Virus record (IMG/VR): IMGVR_UViG_3300027782_003601
Span: 112,193 to 176,192 of that record
Source of the DNA: a virus
DNA length: 64,000 nt
Strand: one strand, 5' to 3'
Both the position numbers and the translations under genes were made by a program. This document shows, piece after piece, positions 44,435-52,423 of this stretch (position 1 is its first letter; each line of letters opens with the position of its first letter). Below the pieces are notes generated by a model that was given only the letters and a program-made list of their open reading frames with translations, was not told where the DNA came from and searched no databases.

Positions 44435-46702
44435 ATGTCAGTACCACATATAGAACCTCTTACAAAATGGGTTACAGATGAGTTAGATAGTAGAATTAAA
44501 AATCCAACTAATTTAATTAAAAGAATGCCATTTGTTATGCTTACATCTGCGGCAGTTGTAACAAAGCAAAAACAAACTCAAGAACAATTAAGAGAATCAT
44601 TTGTTAATAAAAACTATAATGGTGAATATTATGGGTGTGTTTTAGCAAATACAACCGATGTAAGTAGATTATATCAAATAGGTGAAAGTATAATTGGATA
44701 CGATTTAAAAGGTAAACCAATTAAAGTAATTGGTGAAACTAATAGAAAAACATCTGTACCATTAATTACTAGTTTAGAAATAGATACCGATGGTAATAAT
44801 AATACATTAAAAACTGCAACATTACAAATAAAAGTTTTTACATTAAAACAATTAGAAATGTTTGAATTGTTTTTTTTAAGACCAAGTATGCGAGTTTTGT
44901 TAGAATATGGTAGTAATTCTGATTTGGTTTCCGATAATACTCTTATTAAATCAAATATGTTTCCAAAAAATAATTATGATGATTTTATTCAACAATTTAC
45001 AGAATGGTTTTCACCACTGCCTAATGGTTGGAAAAAATCTAAAAAAAATTATTTAGAAAAATTAAAAGAAACAAAAGGAAATTATGATTATTGGGCTGGT
45101 CAAATTACTCAATTTTCATTTTCTATTGATGTAGATGGTACTTATAATGTTAGTTTAGAAGTTAGTGCAGGAAATGAATTAGTAACACAAATTCCTACCC
45201 AAGAAGCAAAGCCCGAAGGAAAGAAAAAAGCAAAAATTGAAAAAAATAATTATTTATCATATATTGCTAAAATAGAAGAAGATATTAACACTAAATTTGA
45301 TACATTTAAAAATAAAACAAAATGGGAAAAAGAATTTTTTAATTGGGATGCAGTAAATTTAGAAACAAAAGATAATGCAATATCAAAAGATGCATATATT
45401 TCATTTCGTTTAGCATTAGAAATTATAAATTCATTAAATACCGATGTTCATATTAGATATGGGACATACGATGGGGGTAAAGATATTATACCAATAACAT
45501 CTACCAAATATATCATGTCATCTTGGAAAGATTTTATTTTGCCTGGTGTTTTACCCAAAATAGAGGTAAATAAATTAACTGGAAAAATTGTAGTACAAAC
45601 TAAACCAATTAAAAAAAATGGTAAAGATGTATATGAGATTGTACCAAACGATTTAACTATATCTTCTACGATAAATGGGTACTCATTTAATGTAAGTGAT
45701 GAAAAAGATGCTATTAAAGATTATCAAATACCAACCGATGGAACTAATATAACTTTACCATATGTTGGAAATTTACTTAATGCATTTATAAAATATGATA
45801 CATTTGTAAAAATTCATAAAAATTCATTTACGGTTGCAGATGCAATAACTTCATTATTAGAAATGTTTAATTTACATATGTATGGATTATGTTATTTAGA
45901 ATTAGCATCCAGTGATGGAATTTTTTCAGATAGAAGTAAAGGGTTGACTATAATTGATAGAAAATTATTAAGAATAAAACCAAATACAAATGTTTATAGA
46001 TTTAAAGTTGGGGCAATAGATTCAATTGTTCGTAATTTTTCATTTAGTTTAGAAATGAGTACCCTAATGCAAGGCCAAGCATTATATTCATCTCAATTGG
46101 CAATTGCATCGGCAGGAAAAAAAATAGATGATTTAAAAGATAAAAATTTAAAATATCCAATGGAAGCATTTTCAAATGCAGATTTATCATATGCAAAAAA
46201 TGCAGATGGATATTATTCTATAAATTCAATTGAAGTTGAATTACAACATATATTGGCAAAAGAAAGAGAAGACAGAAATAAAGAACCAAATCCAACTGTT
46301 TCAACCGGAATTACTACAGATGATACAAACAAAGAAGAAAAAAATATTGTAGAAGAAGGAAAAAAAAATGAAGATATAATGAATGATAAATTCATTAGAT
46401 TTAAAATGTCAAAAAATGAAAAATCAAGTATTAATTTAATATATGAAGACCCACAATTATTACAATATCATTTACATAAACAAAGTGAACCAAATGCAGT
46501 TATGATTTCTCCCATAGAAATTACTCTATCAATTGATGGGTTAGCAGGAATAAGTTGTGGTCAATATTTTAATATAGATGGTGTTCCGGAAATATATAAT
46601 CAAAATGGAGTATTTCAAATTATGAATACAAAACAGGGAATTAATGAAGAAGGATGGTTAACTACTATAGTTGCAAATTGGCTACCAAAATATGAAATGT
46701 AA
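44435..46702 (+). CDS. Baseplate hub-like protein
   Basis: The 755-residue product has an N-terminal half with strands typical of hub proteins (SLEIDTDG, KTATLQIKVFTLKQLEMFELFF). The C-terminal segment reads 'ISPIEITLSIDGLAGISCGQ', then YFNIDGVPEIY, VFQIMNTKQGINEEGW and TTIVANWLP. That end pattern (PIEI-L-IDG--GI--G--F, then GW-T-I-A-W) is common to large hub/tail proteins of T4-like phages. Position after the LysM gene suits gp27-type hub function, but no lysozyme domain was found. The central ~300 residues are Lys/Asn-rich and unassigned. The stop overlaps the next ATG. Confidence 0.6.
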   Translation: MSVPHIEPLTKWVTDELDSRIKNPTNLIKRMPFVMLTSAAVVTKQKQTQEQLRESFVNKNYNGEYYGCVLANTTDVSRLYQIGESIIGYDLKGKPIKVIGETNRKTSVPLITSLEIDTDGNNNTLKTATLQIKVFTLKQLEMFELFFLRPSMRVLLEYGSNSDLVSDNTLIKSNMFPKNNYDDFIQQFTEWFSPLPNGWKKSKKNYLEKLKETKGNYDYWAGQITQFSFSIDVDGTYNVSLEVSAGNELVTQIPTQEAKPEGKKKAKIEKNNYLSYIAKIEEDINTKFDTFKNKTKWEKEFFNWDAVNLETKDNAISKDAYISFRLALEIINSLNTDVHIRYGTYDGGKDIIPITSTKYIMSSWKDFILPGVLPKIEVNKLTGKIVVQTKPIKKNGKDVYEIVPNDLTISSTINGYSFNVSDEKDAIKDYQIPTDGTNITLPYVGNLLNAFIKYDTFVKIHKNSFTVADAITSLLEMFNLHMYGLCYLELASSDGIFSDRSKGLTIIDRKLLRIKPNTNVYRFKVGAIDSIVRNFSFSLEMSTLMQGQALYSSQLAIASAGKKIDDLKDKNLKYPMEAFSNADLSYAKNADGYYSINSIEVELQHILAKEREDRNKEPNPTVSTGITTDDTNKEEKNIVEEGKKNEDIMNDKFIRFKMSKNEKSSINLIYEDPQLLQYHLHKQSEPNAVMISPIEITLSIDGLAGISCGQYFNIDGVPEIYNQNGVFQIMNTKQGINEEGWLTTIVANWLPKYEM

Positions 46703-47076
46703 TGTACGCAGATTTAATTAAAAATAAAAAATTACCATCATTAAATATACCACAGACGATTGTACCATCGCCAACGGAAAATGATTATGCAAAAGGTTTT
46801 ATAGAAAGATTTTTTACTCAAAAAGCAAATGATATAAACGGGTTTGTTTATGAAATAGACCAAAAAACTTATATAAAATTATTAAAAAATCCATATTGGA
46901 TATCTGAAAGTATTTATTGGAGAATAACTGGTCCTTTGGATATGGTATATAATGATAATGGTATGGTTATTGATAAAGGAGTATTTAATGGAAATACCGC
47001 ATCTATAAGATTGGGTGCAGAAAAAATAAAGAATTTAGGGTTATATCTACTTAACATTTTACAATTTCATAAATAA
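46702..47076 (+). CDS. Small baseplate-associated protein
   Basis: The 124-residue protein has a compact pattern: FIERFFTQKANDINGFVYEI (about 33-52), KLLKNPYWISESIYWRITGPL, GVFNGNTASIRLGAEKI, and a terminal hydrophobic LGLYLLNILQFHK. I have the impression of similar small proteins beside baseplate hub genes in other T4-like phages, but cannot name a family. It overlaps the hub-like gene by one base, which suggests coupled production. It is the last gene of the tail block before a promoter change. Confidence 0.6.
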   Translation: MYADLIKNKKLPSLNIPQTIVPSPTENDYAKGFIERFFTQKANDINGFVYEIDQKTYIKLLKNPYWISESIYWRITGPLDMVYNDNGMVIDKGVFNGNTASIRLGAEKIKNLGLYLLNILQFHK

Positions 47077-47078
47077 AT

Positions 47079-47109
47079 TTTGAAATGTAAATTATTTTTT
47101 GTATCTTTG
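47079..47109 (+). promoter_or_regulatory. Bacteroidota-type promoter before the PolA-like gene
   Basis: TTTG (47079-47082), 19-base spacer, TATCTTTG (47102-47109). This matches the Bacteroidota consensus TTTG-N19-21-TAnnTTTG. The ATG is only five bases past the -7 box, so the message would be nearly leaderless. Confidence 0.75.
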
Positions 47110-47114
47110 TAGAT

Positions 47115-48374
47115 ATGAATATAATTGAGAAAGATAAAGATTTACACCTATTAAATCCAAAGGAGATTTTACTGATAGTTCCTGTATGGAGTTCTCAAAG
47201 GGGGCATCAATCAATGTTTCCAATTTCATTTGTATATATAAAAACCAAAGATACGGATTTTATTTTAAATTTCCAACACATAGATGCAGATTCCGTTACT
47301 CCATTTCCAATATCCAAACTCTGCAATCCAAATACATTAGTATTAGGAAACCGATATATCCAATCAATCGGACTTGATTATGAGTGGGTATACTTTGAAT
47401 CAGTAGGTAAACCATTTGTATTTAATGATTTTGCAGAAACTCTTTTTAAAGGGTATAGAAACGATTATCTTTTTAACAACGATTGTATTCCTCTTATGAA
47501 GTGGTACGAACTCTTAAAATTAATACCTGAAGGTTTTGAGATAAAGAATTGGTATCGTAAGTATTCAGATTCAATCTCCTTATTAGGAAAAGTGGAAGGG
47601 GCGGGGGTTGCAGTTGAAGTGGAAAATTTTATTGATAGATTTAGCTTCAATTCCCACTACATCAATGAGGGTAAGGTACACACACAATACAATCCATATA
47701 CCATTACGGGTAGACCATCTAATAGACATTTAAACGTAAACTACTCTGCTCTTCCTAAAGGTGATGGGAGTAGGGGAACTATCATTAGTAGGTGGAGTTT
47801 TGGGAGTTTAATTGGATTTGATTATGAATCGTATCATATCCGTTTGATTGCGGGGTTGATAGGGTATAAGTTTCCAACGGGTATATCTGCTCACCAATAT
47901 CTTGCAAACCATTATGGGTGTGATTACGAAACCTCAAAGGGATTAACCTTTAAGTATTTGTATGGGGGGTTGGATGAATTTGCAAGAGGGATACCATTCT
48001 TTCAAAAAGTAGATTCATATATAGAAAGTTTGTATCAACGGTATGTAATTTCGGGTAAGTTAACGACACCTCTATTTAAAAGAGAAATCCAACATAACCG
48101 AATTGAATCACCTAATCAACAAAAAATATTTAACTATCTTCTACAAGCATTAGAAACTGAAATAAACTATATGAAGATGGTAGAGATGTTAGAATTTATG
48201 AGTGGGATGAAATCAAAAATTGTTTTATATACTTATGATGCATTCTTAATCGACACTCACCCATCGGAGAGGGAAAGGATTTTGAACCTCCTACCGACCA
48301 TTATAGAAAAAGGTGGATTCCCCGTTAAAGTAGAGGAAGGAAAGAATTATGATAATTTAGTTCATTTACAATAA
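47115..48374 (+). CDS. Compact family-A DNA polymerase-like protein
   Basis: The 419-residue protein carries PolA palm/fingers hallmarks in order: TGRPSN (198-203, cf. TGR-S), motif A DYESYHIR (Asp236, Arg243), motif B-like KGLTFKYLYGG (Lys275, Tyr283-Gly284), and motif C-like TYDAF (Asp375). The N-terminal ~170 residues do not show clear 3'-5' exonuclease acids, so proofreading is doubtful. It is much shorter than E. coli Pol I or T7 polymerase. T4-like phages usually use a family-B polymerase, so this may be an accessory or divergent replacement. It has its own host-type promoter and more G-runs than its neighbours, which hints at a separate origin. Confidence 0.75.
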   Translation: MNIIEKDKDLHLLNPKEILLIVPVWSSQRGHQSMFPISFVYIKTKDTDFILNFQHIDADSVTPFPISKLCNPNTLVLGNRYIQSIGLDYEWVYFESVGKPFVFNDFAETLFKGYRNDYLFNNDCIPLMKWYELLKLIPEGFEIKNWYRKYSDSISLLGKVEGAGVAVEVENFIDRFSFNSHYINEGKVHTQYNPYTITGRPSNRHLNVNYSALPKGDGSRGTIISRWSFGSLIGFDYESYHIRLIAGLIGYKFPTGISAHQYLANHYGCDYETSKGLTFKYLYGGLDEFARGIPFFQKVDSYIESLYQRYVISGKLTTPLFKREIQHNRIESPNQQKIFNYLLQALETEINYMKMVEMLEFMSGMKSKIVLYTYDAFLIDTHPSERERILNLLPTIIEKGGFPVKVEEGKNYDNLVHLQ

Positions 48375-48378
48375 AATT

Positions 48379-48388
48379 TATATTTATA
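48379..48388 (+). promoter_or_regulatory. Putative phage late promoter (TATATTTATA)
   Basis: Exact motif 30 bases before the next gene. It suggests that the two following genes are late or virion genes although they sit between polymerase and replication genes. Confidence 0.5.
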
Positions 48389-48418
48389 CAATATACAGAA
48401 ATACAAACATATAAAGGT

Positions 48419-48832
48419 ATGAAAAAAACTATATTGAAAGAAATTAAAGAAATGAATAAAATTGCAGGTACTAAAATGACCAAAGAGCAAGAAATTTCTT
48501 TTATTAAAAATCGTTTAAATGAATTAGAATTTAATTCTCAAAAAGAATTAGATGATTATAAAAAAAATCATAAAGTAAGACCTGGAACTAAATTAACAGT
48601 AGCACCTTTAACAAAAAGAATAGGTAATGCAGTTTCCAAAGGAACGGAAAAAGCTGCCGATGCTATTGGTAAAGTAATCTATACAACTAAATTAGGTAAT
48701 TCTACTATGAAAGGAGCACTTCGTATAGGAAACAAAGTTGCTAATAAATTAGGATTGGGTGGTATGACTGACAAAGAAAGTGATGCAGAAGTAGATGCAT
48801 GGAAAAGAATTTATAGTAAAAAGAAAAAATAA
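48419..48832 (+). CDS. Basic uncharacterised protein, possible packaged protein
   Basis: The 137-residue product is Lys-rich and mostly helical. Its N-terminal 50 residues resemble a coiled coil, and its second half is basic and Gly/Ala-containing (ALRIGNKVANKLGLGG). No family was recognised. A late-promoter-like motif upstream and overlap with the following 727-residue gene (AATG) suggest a virion or packaged role. The strongly basic charge would suit DNA contact. Both readings are inference. Confidence 0.6.
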   Translation: MKKTILKEIKEMNKIAGTKMTKEQEISFIKNRLNELEFNSQKELDDYKKNHKVRPGTKLTVAPLTKRIGNAVSKGTEKAADAIGKVIYTTKLGNSTMKGALRIGNKVANKLGLGGMTDKESDAEVDAWKRIYSKKKK

Positions 48833-51015
48833 TGTATCCAAATTTTGAAGAGATATTAGAAGAGTTAAGTTATAAGGTAGGGATTGTGGATTTAACAAAC
48901 GAATCCCACAAACAAATATTGGTAAAACTTTTAAGAGAAAGAGGTATAGATTCTGCACAACAACTTACAGATAGAGCATCTGTTGTATTTGAGTATATAA
49001 AAGAAGAAACTAAGAAAGACCCGGCACTTTCTGCAATGCCAAAAGATGGTGGTAAGTTGGTTTACTTTGGTAGTAAGGAAGCAAAAGCAGATGCATTAAA
49101 AGCAGGAACTCACACAGAACCAACATCTCCAAAAACAGCTACACCACAAACTGCACCAAAAGTAGATATTGGGGTTAGTAGTGCTGAAAAGAATGCAAAA
49201 CCAACTCCAACAGAACCAACAACCAAAACCGTAACAAAAGCACCTAAAGAATTAGATGACAAGCAAGAAAAAGTTAGACAAAATTTAAACAACGGAGATT
49301 TATCAGAACTTATTAAAACATCGGATGAAGTAAATGATTTAAGAGATAGGGGTATTGCGGGAGCAGGTGGTTCAGTTGCATCATACGGTGAAATGGCATT
49401 GACACGTGCTGCAAATGATTTAAAAGGAGATGGGTATTCTAAATTTAAAGAAACTAATAAAGAAGCAATTGAAGTAGAAAAGAAAAATATTCTTGCAAAC
49501 TCAAAAGCAAATGCTAGAAAAGTTAAAGAAGTTTCTAAACAATTGGGATATAAATTACCTGAAGATGAAGAAAAGGTTATTGAATATATTGCAGAAAGAA
49601 AAGTATATGGTGATTTAGAGTTAGAAAGATTAAAATCCAACCCTAACTCCCTTTGGCATAATAAAGGTACTAAAGGTTTTAATCAACCTGATGAAGCCAA
49701 AAAAGAAATCGCATTTAGAAACTGGGCTGATGCTGAATTTGATGGGGCACTTGCTACTTTATATGAGATTGAAAATAGTAGTAATATTGATACATCACAA
49801 CCATATCATGTAATTCAAAATAATCCATTAAAAGGTGGTGCAGATGATGCAATATATACTCATTTAATTGATAAGTTAGAAGAAGCAAAAAAATCTGGAA
49901 ATGCAGATGATATTAAACATTATGAACAAGAAATCAGAGCATTTGAGAAATTAGGATTCCATGATACTATGGCAATTGGTAAAGATAAAAATGGAAGAAC
50001 TACCATATTGCATATTACAAATAAAAAAGCAAATGATTTGAAAGATATGTGGGCAAACACTACTCCTGAGTATATGTTGGCTAGTATCATAAAACAATTT
50101 GGTCCAGAAGTATCCGAAGCAGTAGTAAATTTTGCAAAAGATGGTATTGAAAGATGCAAAGATGGTAAGCAAGCAACTAATAGAGCGTTTGCATCTATGA
50201 AAATTGATGAAAATTTTGTTAAAATTAGTGAAACTGAAGAAATGCAACCATATATGAATGCTTTAAAAGAACAAAAAGAATTCAATAAATGGGCTAAGTC
50301 AAACGGTGTGGATTTAGAAACGGCATCAAATGCGGAAGTTTTAGCAGCTACTCAACAATATATAAAATCGGAAGAAGCGAAAGGTAAAACAGTTGGTTAT
50401 AAAAAATTTGGTAAAGTTCTTACAAAAGTTGGTGAATTTGCACAAACTACAAAAATGAAACAAAAATATACTGATATAGATTTTAATTCAGAATCAGTTG
50501 CATCGGCAGTTAAGAATAAAAATGATGAAAAAGATTTAGTTTCAGCGGTTCATACCGATATGGTAAATGAAATTTCTAAAGCTGATAAAGAAAAAGGATT
50601 TCCAGATAAAGATGGAAATAATGGTCCTCACACAGAAGCATATATTACAACAGTATTTCATTCAATGCACTTTGATTTAATGGTTGAAAACTTTGATAAT
50701 AGTTTAGCAGCAGTAACTGGTATTAGAGGAAGTAGACCTGCTGATTTTAGAGGATGTTTAGCAGAATTAAGTGGATTTAAAGGAGATATTGAATCGGAAG
50801 AAGGAAGAGCAAAATTAAATCAACACCTATTAAAGAAGTGTAAAATAAACGCAACTACTGGATTTATTGAAATTACAAGTCCAAACGGAACGGTTTCATT
50901 AGCAGAAGATAGTTGGAGAACATCGGGTGAAAGTAAAAAAGTTGAGAAAAAATTAGGTGATGGGTTGAGTCAATGTGTTGCTTCAAAAGTAGATAGTAGA
51001 AAAAGTAGTAAATAA
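48832..51015 (+). CDS. Large uncharacterised late protein (727 aa)
   Basis: No family was recognised. Residues 1-60 form a helical domain (FEEILEELSYKVGIVDLTNE...ILVKLLRERG) of a sort seen at the ends of other phage virion proteins. A Thr/Pro/Lys-rich linker spans about 85-145. The remainder to about residue 720 is helical, charged and Asn/Lys-rich, with AVHTDMVNEI and TTVFHSMHFD His-containing stretches that do not form a known active site. The total length, the linker and the late-type promoter suggest a structural or injected protein. The gene overlaps the upstream one by one base. Confidence 0.65.
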   Translation: MYPNFEEILEELSYKVGIVDLTNESHKQILVKLLRERGIDSAQQLTDRASVVFEYIKEETKKDPALSAMPKDGGKLVYFGSKEAKADALKAGTHTEPTSPKTATPQTAPKVDIGVSSAEKNAKPTPTEPTTKTVTKAPKELDDKQEKVRQNLNNGDLSELIKTSDEVNDLRDRGIAGAGGSVASYGEMALTRAANDLKGDGYSKFKETNKEAIEVEKKNILANSKANARKVKEVSKQLGYKLPEDEEKVIEYIAERKVYGDLELERLKSNPNSLWHNKGTKGFNQPDEAKKEIAFRNWADAEFDGALATLYEIENSSNIDTSQPYHVIQNNPLKGGADDAIYTHLIDKLEEAKKSGNADDIKHYEQEIRAFEKLGFHDTMAIGKDKNGRTTILHITNKKANDLKDMWANTTPEYMLASIIKQFGPEVSEAVVNFAKDGIERCKDGKQATNRAFASMKIDENFVKISETEEMQPYMNALKEQKEFNKWAKSNGVDLETASNAEVLAATQQYIKSEEAKGKTVGYKKFGKVLTKVGEFAQTTKMKQKYTDIDFNSESVASAVKNKNDEKDLVSAVHTDMVNEISKADKEKGFPDKDGNNGPHTEAYITTVFHSMHFDLMVENFDNSLAAVTGIRGSRPADFRGCLAELSGFKGDIESEEGRAKLNQHLLKKCKINATTGFIEITSPNGTVSLAEDSWRTSGESKKVEKKLGDGLSQCVASKVDSRKSSK

Positions 51016-51037
51016 AATCGTTTTTAGTTTGTAATTT

Positions 51038-51047
51038 TATATTTATC
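51038..51047 (+). promoter_or_regulatory. Late-promoter-like motif (TATATTTATC)
   Basis: Nine of ten bases of the consensus, 25 bases before the next ATG. Confidence 0.35.
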
Positions 51048-51072
51048 CGTAAAGTTAATAAACTAATAATAG

Positions 51073-51480
51073 ATGAATACACAGTTATTATGTCTCTTTA
51101 CTACCAAAGAAGAACTAGATAAATCATTAGAATTCGTTCTAAACCAATATATACTTACAAATCCAAACGTTTTTGTATTAGAAAGCAAAACAAATTTAGG
51201 AGAACTTTACATTACATTTAATGTAGAAAAGGGTTCTTCCGCAATTTCTTCCGAATGGAAGACAATTTTAGTTCATAGAAAAAAACAATCCAATACAATC
51301 TACACTATCAACGCACTTAATGAAGTTGTTAAATCAAAAACAGGTGGTATGTTAGATAATACTTATCAATTAGAGTGGGATGAATACAAAAATTGTATCA
51401 TCACAACATCTCCAACAGGATACAAAAAAATTCCTACAAAAGTTTTTAAAGCAATTAATATAGATAATTTGGAAAATTAA
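51073..51480 (+). CDS. Uncharacterised 135-residue protein
   Basis: The product is an alpha/beta protein without a recognised family. It opens MNTQLLCLFTTKEELDKSLEFV, a strand-loop-helix start, and continues with strands such as GELYITFNVEKG, KTILVHRKK and NTIYTINALNEVV, ending in a Lys-rich segment. It lies at the transition from late to early genes, upstream of a host-type promoter that overlaps its last codons. Function is unknown. Confidence 0.6.
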   Translation: MNTQLLCLFTTKEELDKSLEFVLNQYILTNPNVFVLESKTNLGELYITFNVEKGSSAISSEWKTILVHRKKQSNTIYTINALNEVVKSKTGGMLDNTYQLEWDEYKNCIITTSPTGYKKIPTKVFKAINIDNLEN

Positions 51481-51499
51481 AATATTTTCCGTATATTTG
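51468..51499 (+). promoter_or_regulatory. Bacteroidota-type promoter
   Basis: TTTG (51468-51471), 20-base spacer, TATATTTG (51492-51499). The ATG follows five bases later. Confidence 0.7.
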
Positions 51500-51504
51500 T
51501 ATTA

Positions 51505-51834
51505 ATGAAAGCAGAAAAATTCGTCCCATTACAAATTTCGGAGAATAATCCAAACGAAGTATTTGAAAATCATAAAAAGGATATTGCAAAGGCAATAATT
51601 CTTGCAATAGATTATGCAATTAGAACTAGAAAAAAGAAGATTGATTTTGCTCAAATAAATGTTAAAGGTGTTCTTATTATTGCGCTTTCAATTAAAAATA
51701 ATGAATTTGGTGGATTAATAGCAGATAATTTAAAAATATTAGAAGAGGAGGAAGAATACGAAATATGTGCTTTAGCTTTAAAACTTAAAAACAAAATAGA
51801 TAAACAAAATGAAACAGTTACTAAAAAGGATTGA
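51505..51834 (+). CDS. Uncharacterised small protein of the early region
   Basis: The 109-residue product has no recognised family. It has a helical, Ile/Ala/Lys-rich core (DIAKAIILAIDYAIRTRKKK at about 26-45), a strand NVKGVLIIALSI, and an acidic run EEEEEY near 79-84. It is driven directly by a host-type promoter five bases upstream, so it is probably expressed early. Its stop is TGA, which is rare here, and the end overlaps the next small gene by 26 bases. Confidence 0.6.
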   Translation: MKAEKFVPLQISENNPNEVFENHKKDIAKAIILAIDYAIRTRKKKIDFAQINVKGVLIIALSIKNNEFGGLIADNLKILEEEEEYEICALALKLKNKIDKQNETVTKKD

Positions 51835-51934
51835 ATTTTGGTGTGATATTCACTTAGTGTATTTCCTATATAATGGAAACAAAACGGAAAAATATTATCA
51901 AATGTTAGAAAATAAATGGGGAATTAAAAAATAA
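51809..51934 (+). CDS. Short 41-residue early-region protein
   Basis: The reading frame begins MKQLLKRIEFWCDIHLVYFL, then YNGNKTEKYYQMLENKWG. The first half is an amphipathic, aromatic helix; the second is polar. It overlaps the previous gene by 26 bases and ends three bases before the next ATG, as expected for a translated small gene in a packed operon. No family was recognised. Confidence 0.5.
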   Translation: MKQLLKRIEFWCDIHLVYFLYNGNKTEKYYQMLENKWGIKK

Positions 51935-51937
51935 GTT

Positions 51938-52291
51938 ATGACAGAAACACAAATGCCTGAAGCAATTGCATATTGCGAAGAAATGTATCCACAAACAACG
52001 GATGAATTTAAAAATATTTTAGATGAGATGTATCTTACATTTTGTAAGAAACAAAGAAACTACGGACCTGGAAACATCTCAGTAGGAACTACTTTACAAA
52101 CCAAAGAAGATATTAAGTTATCATTAACAGGATTGTGGTTTAGACAAAACGATAAAATAAACAGATTAAAACAATTAGTAGTTATGGGGCAACCAGATGA
52201 AGTTGGAGAATCTGTTGAAGATACTTACCAAGACCTTGCCGTATATTCCGTAATTGCTCAATTAGTGAGTAGAGGAAAGTGGGCAAAATAA
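51938..52291 (+). CDS. DUF1599-like (nucleotide modification associated domain 1) protein
   Basis: The 117-residue protein has the pattern 'KKQRNYGPGNISVGTTLQTK', then LTGLWFRQNDKINRLKQLVV, and ESVEDTYQDLAVYSVIAQLV. This fits the MazG-related DUF1599 family, also called nucleotide modification associated domain 1. Members are predicted to act on nucleotides, often beside modified-DNA genes. The acidic residues in the ESVEDTYQDLA helix would be the metal-binding acids of the MazG-like fold. It lies just upstream of the gp32-like SSB gene. A role in shaping the dNTP pool is inferred. Confidence 0.7.
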   Translation: MTETQMPEAIAYCEEMYPQTTDEFKNILDEMYLTFCKKQRNYGPGNISVGTTLQTKEDIKLSLTGLWFRQNDKINRLKQLVVMGQPDEVGESVEDTYQDLAVYSVIAQLVSRGKWAK

Positions 52292-52293
52292 AG

Positions 52294-52325
52294 TTTGGAA
52301 AAGTGAAAAAAATATTGTATCTTTG
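52294..52325 (+). promoter_or_regulatory. Bacteroidota-type promoter of the SSB/recombination operon
   Basis: TTTG (52294-52297), 20-base spacer, TATCTTTG (52318-52325), followed by a ~90-base leader. Confidence 0.75.
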
Positions 52326-52341
52326 TTACAATAAAAGTAAA

Positions 52342-52380
52342 AAGGTTATATTTAGATATAGGTAATCATGATATAACCTT
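52342..52380 (+). promoter_or_regulatory. 10-bp hairpin in the gp32-like mRNA leader, possible translational operator
   Basis: A perfect 10-bp stem (AAGGTTATAT / ATATAACCTT) with a 19-base loop is followed by 43 bases of almost pure A/U up to the ATG. T4 gene 32 has a structured element plus an unstructured A/U tract for autogenous repression; the layout here is analogous. Function is inferred. Confidence 0.5.
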
Positions 52381-52423
52381 AAAATTTAAAACAATTTATT
52401 AACACTTAAAATTTAAAAAAGCA

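Noticed and set aside
8024-48388. T4 late promoters (TATAAATA) reading leftwards, since TATTTATA is the reverse complement
   Set aside because: No - strand genes exist to be driven, and the motif consistently precedes + strand starts.
49110-49640. 176-residue open frame on the - strand opposite the 727-residue gene
   Set aside because: It mirrors the coding bias of the + strand gene, has Ser/Phe/Leu-rich low-information sequence, no promoter and no recognisable domain. The same applies to other - strand frames in the window.
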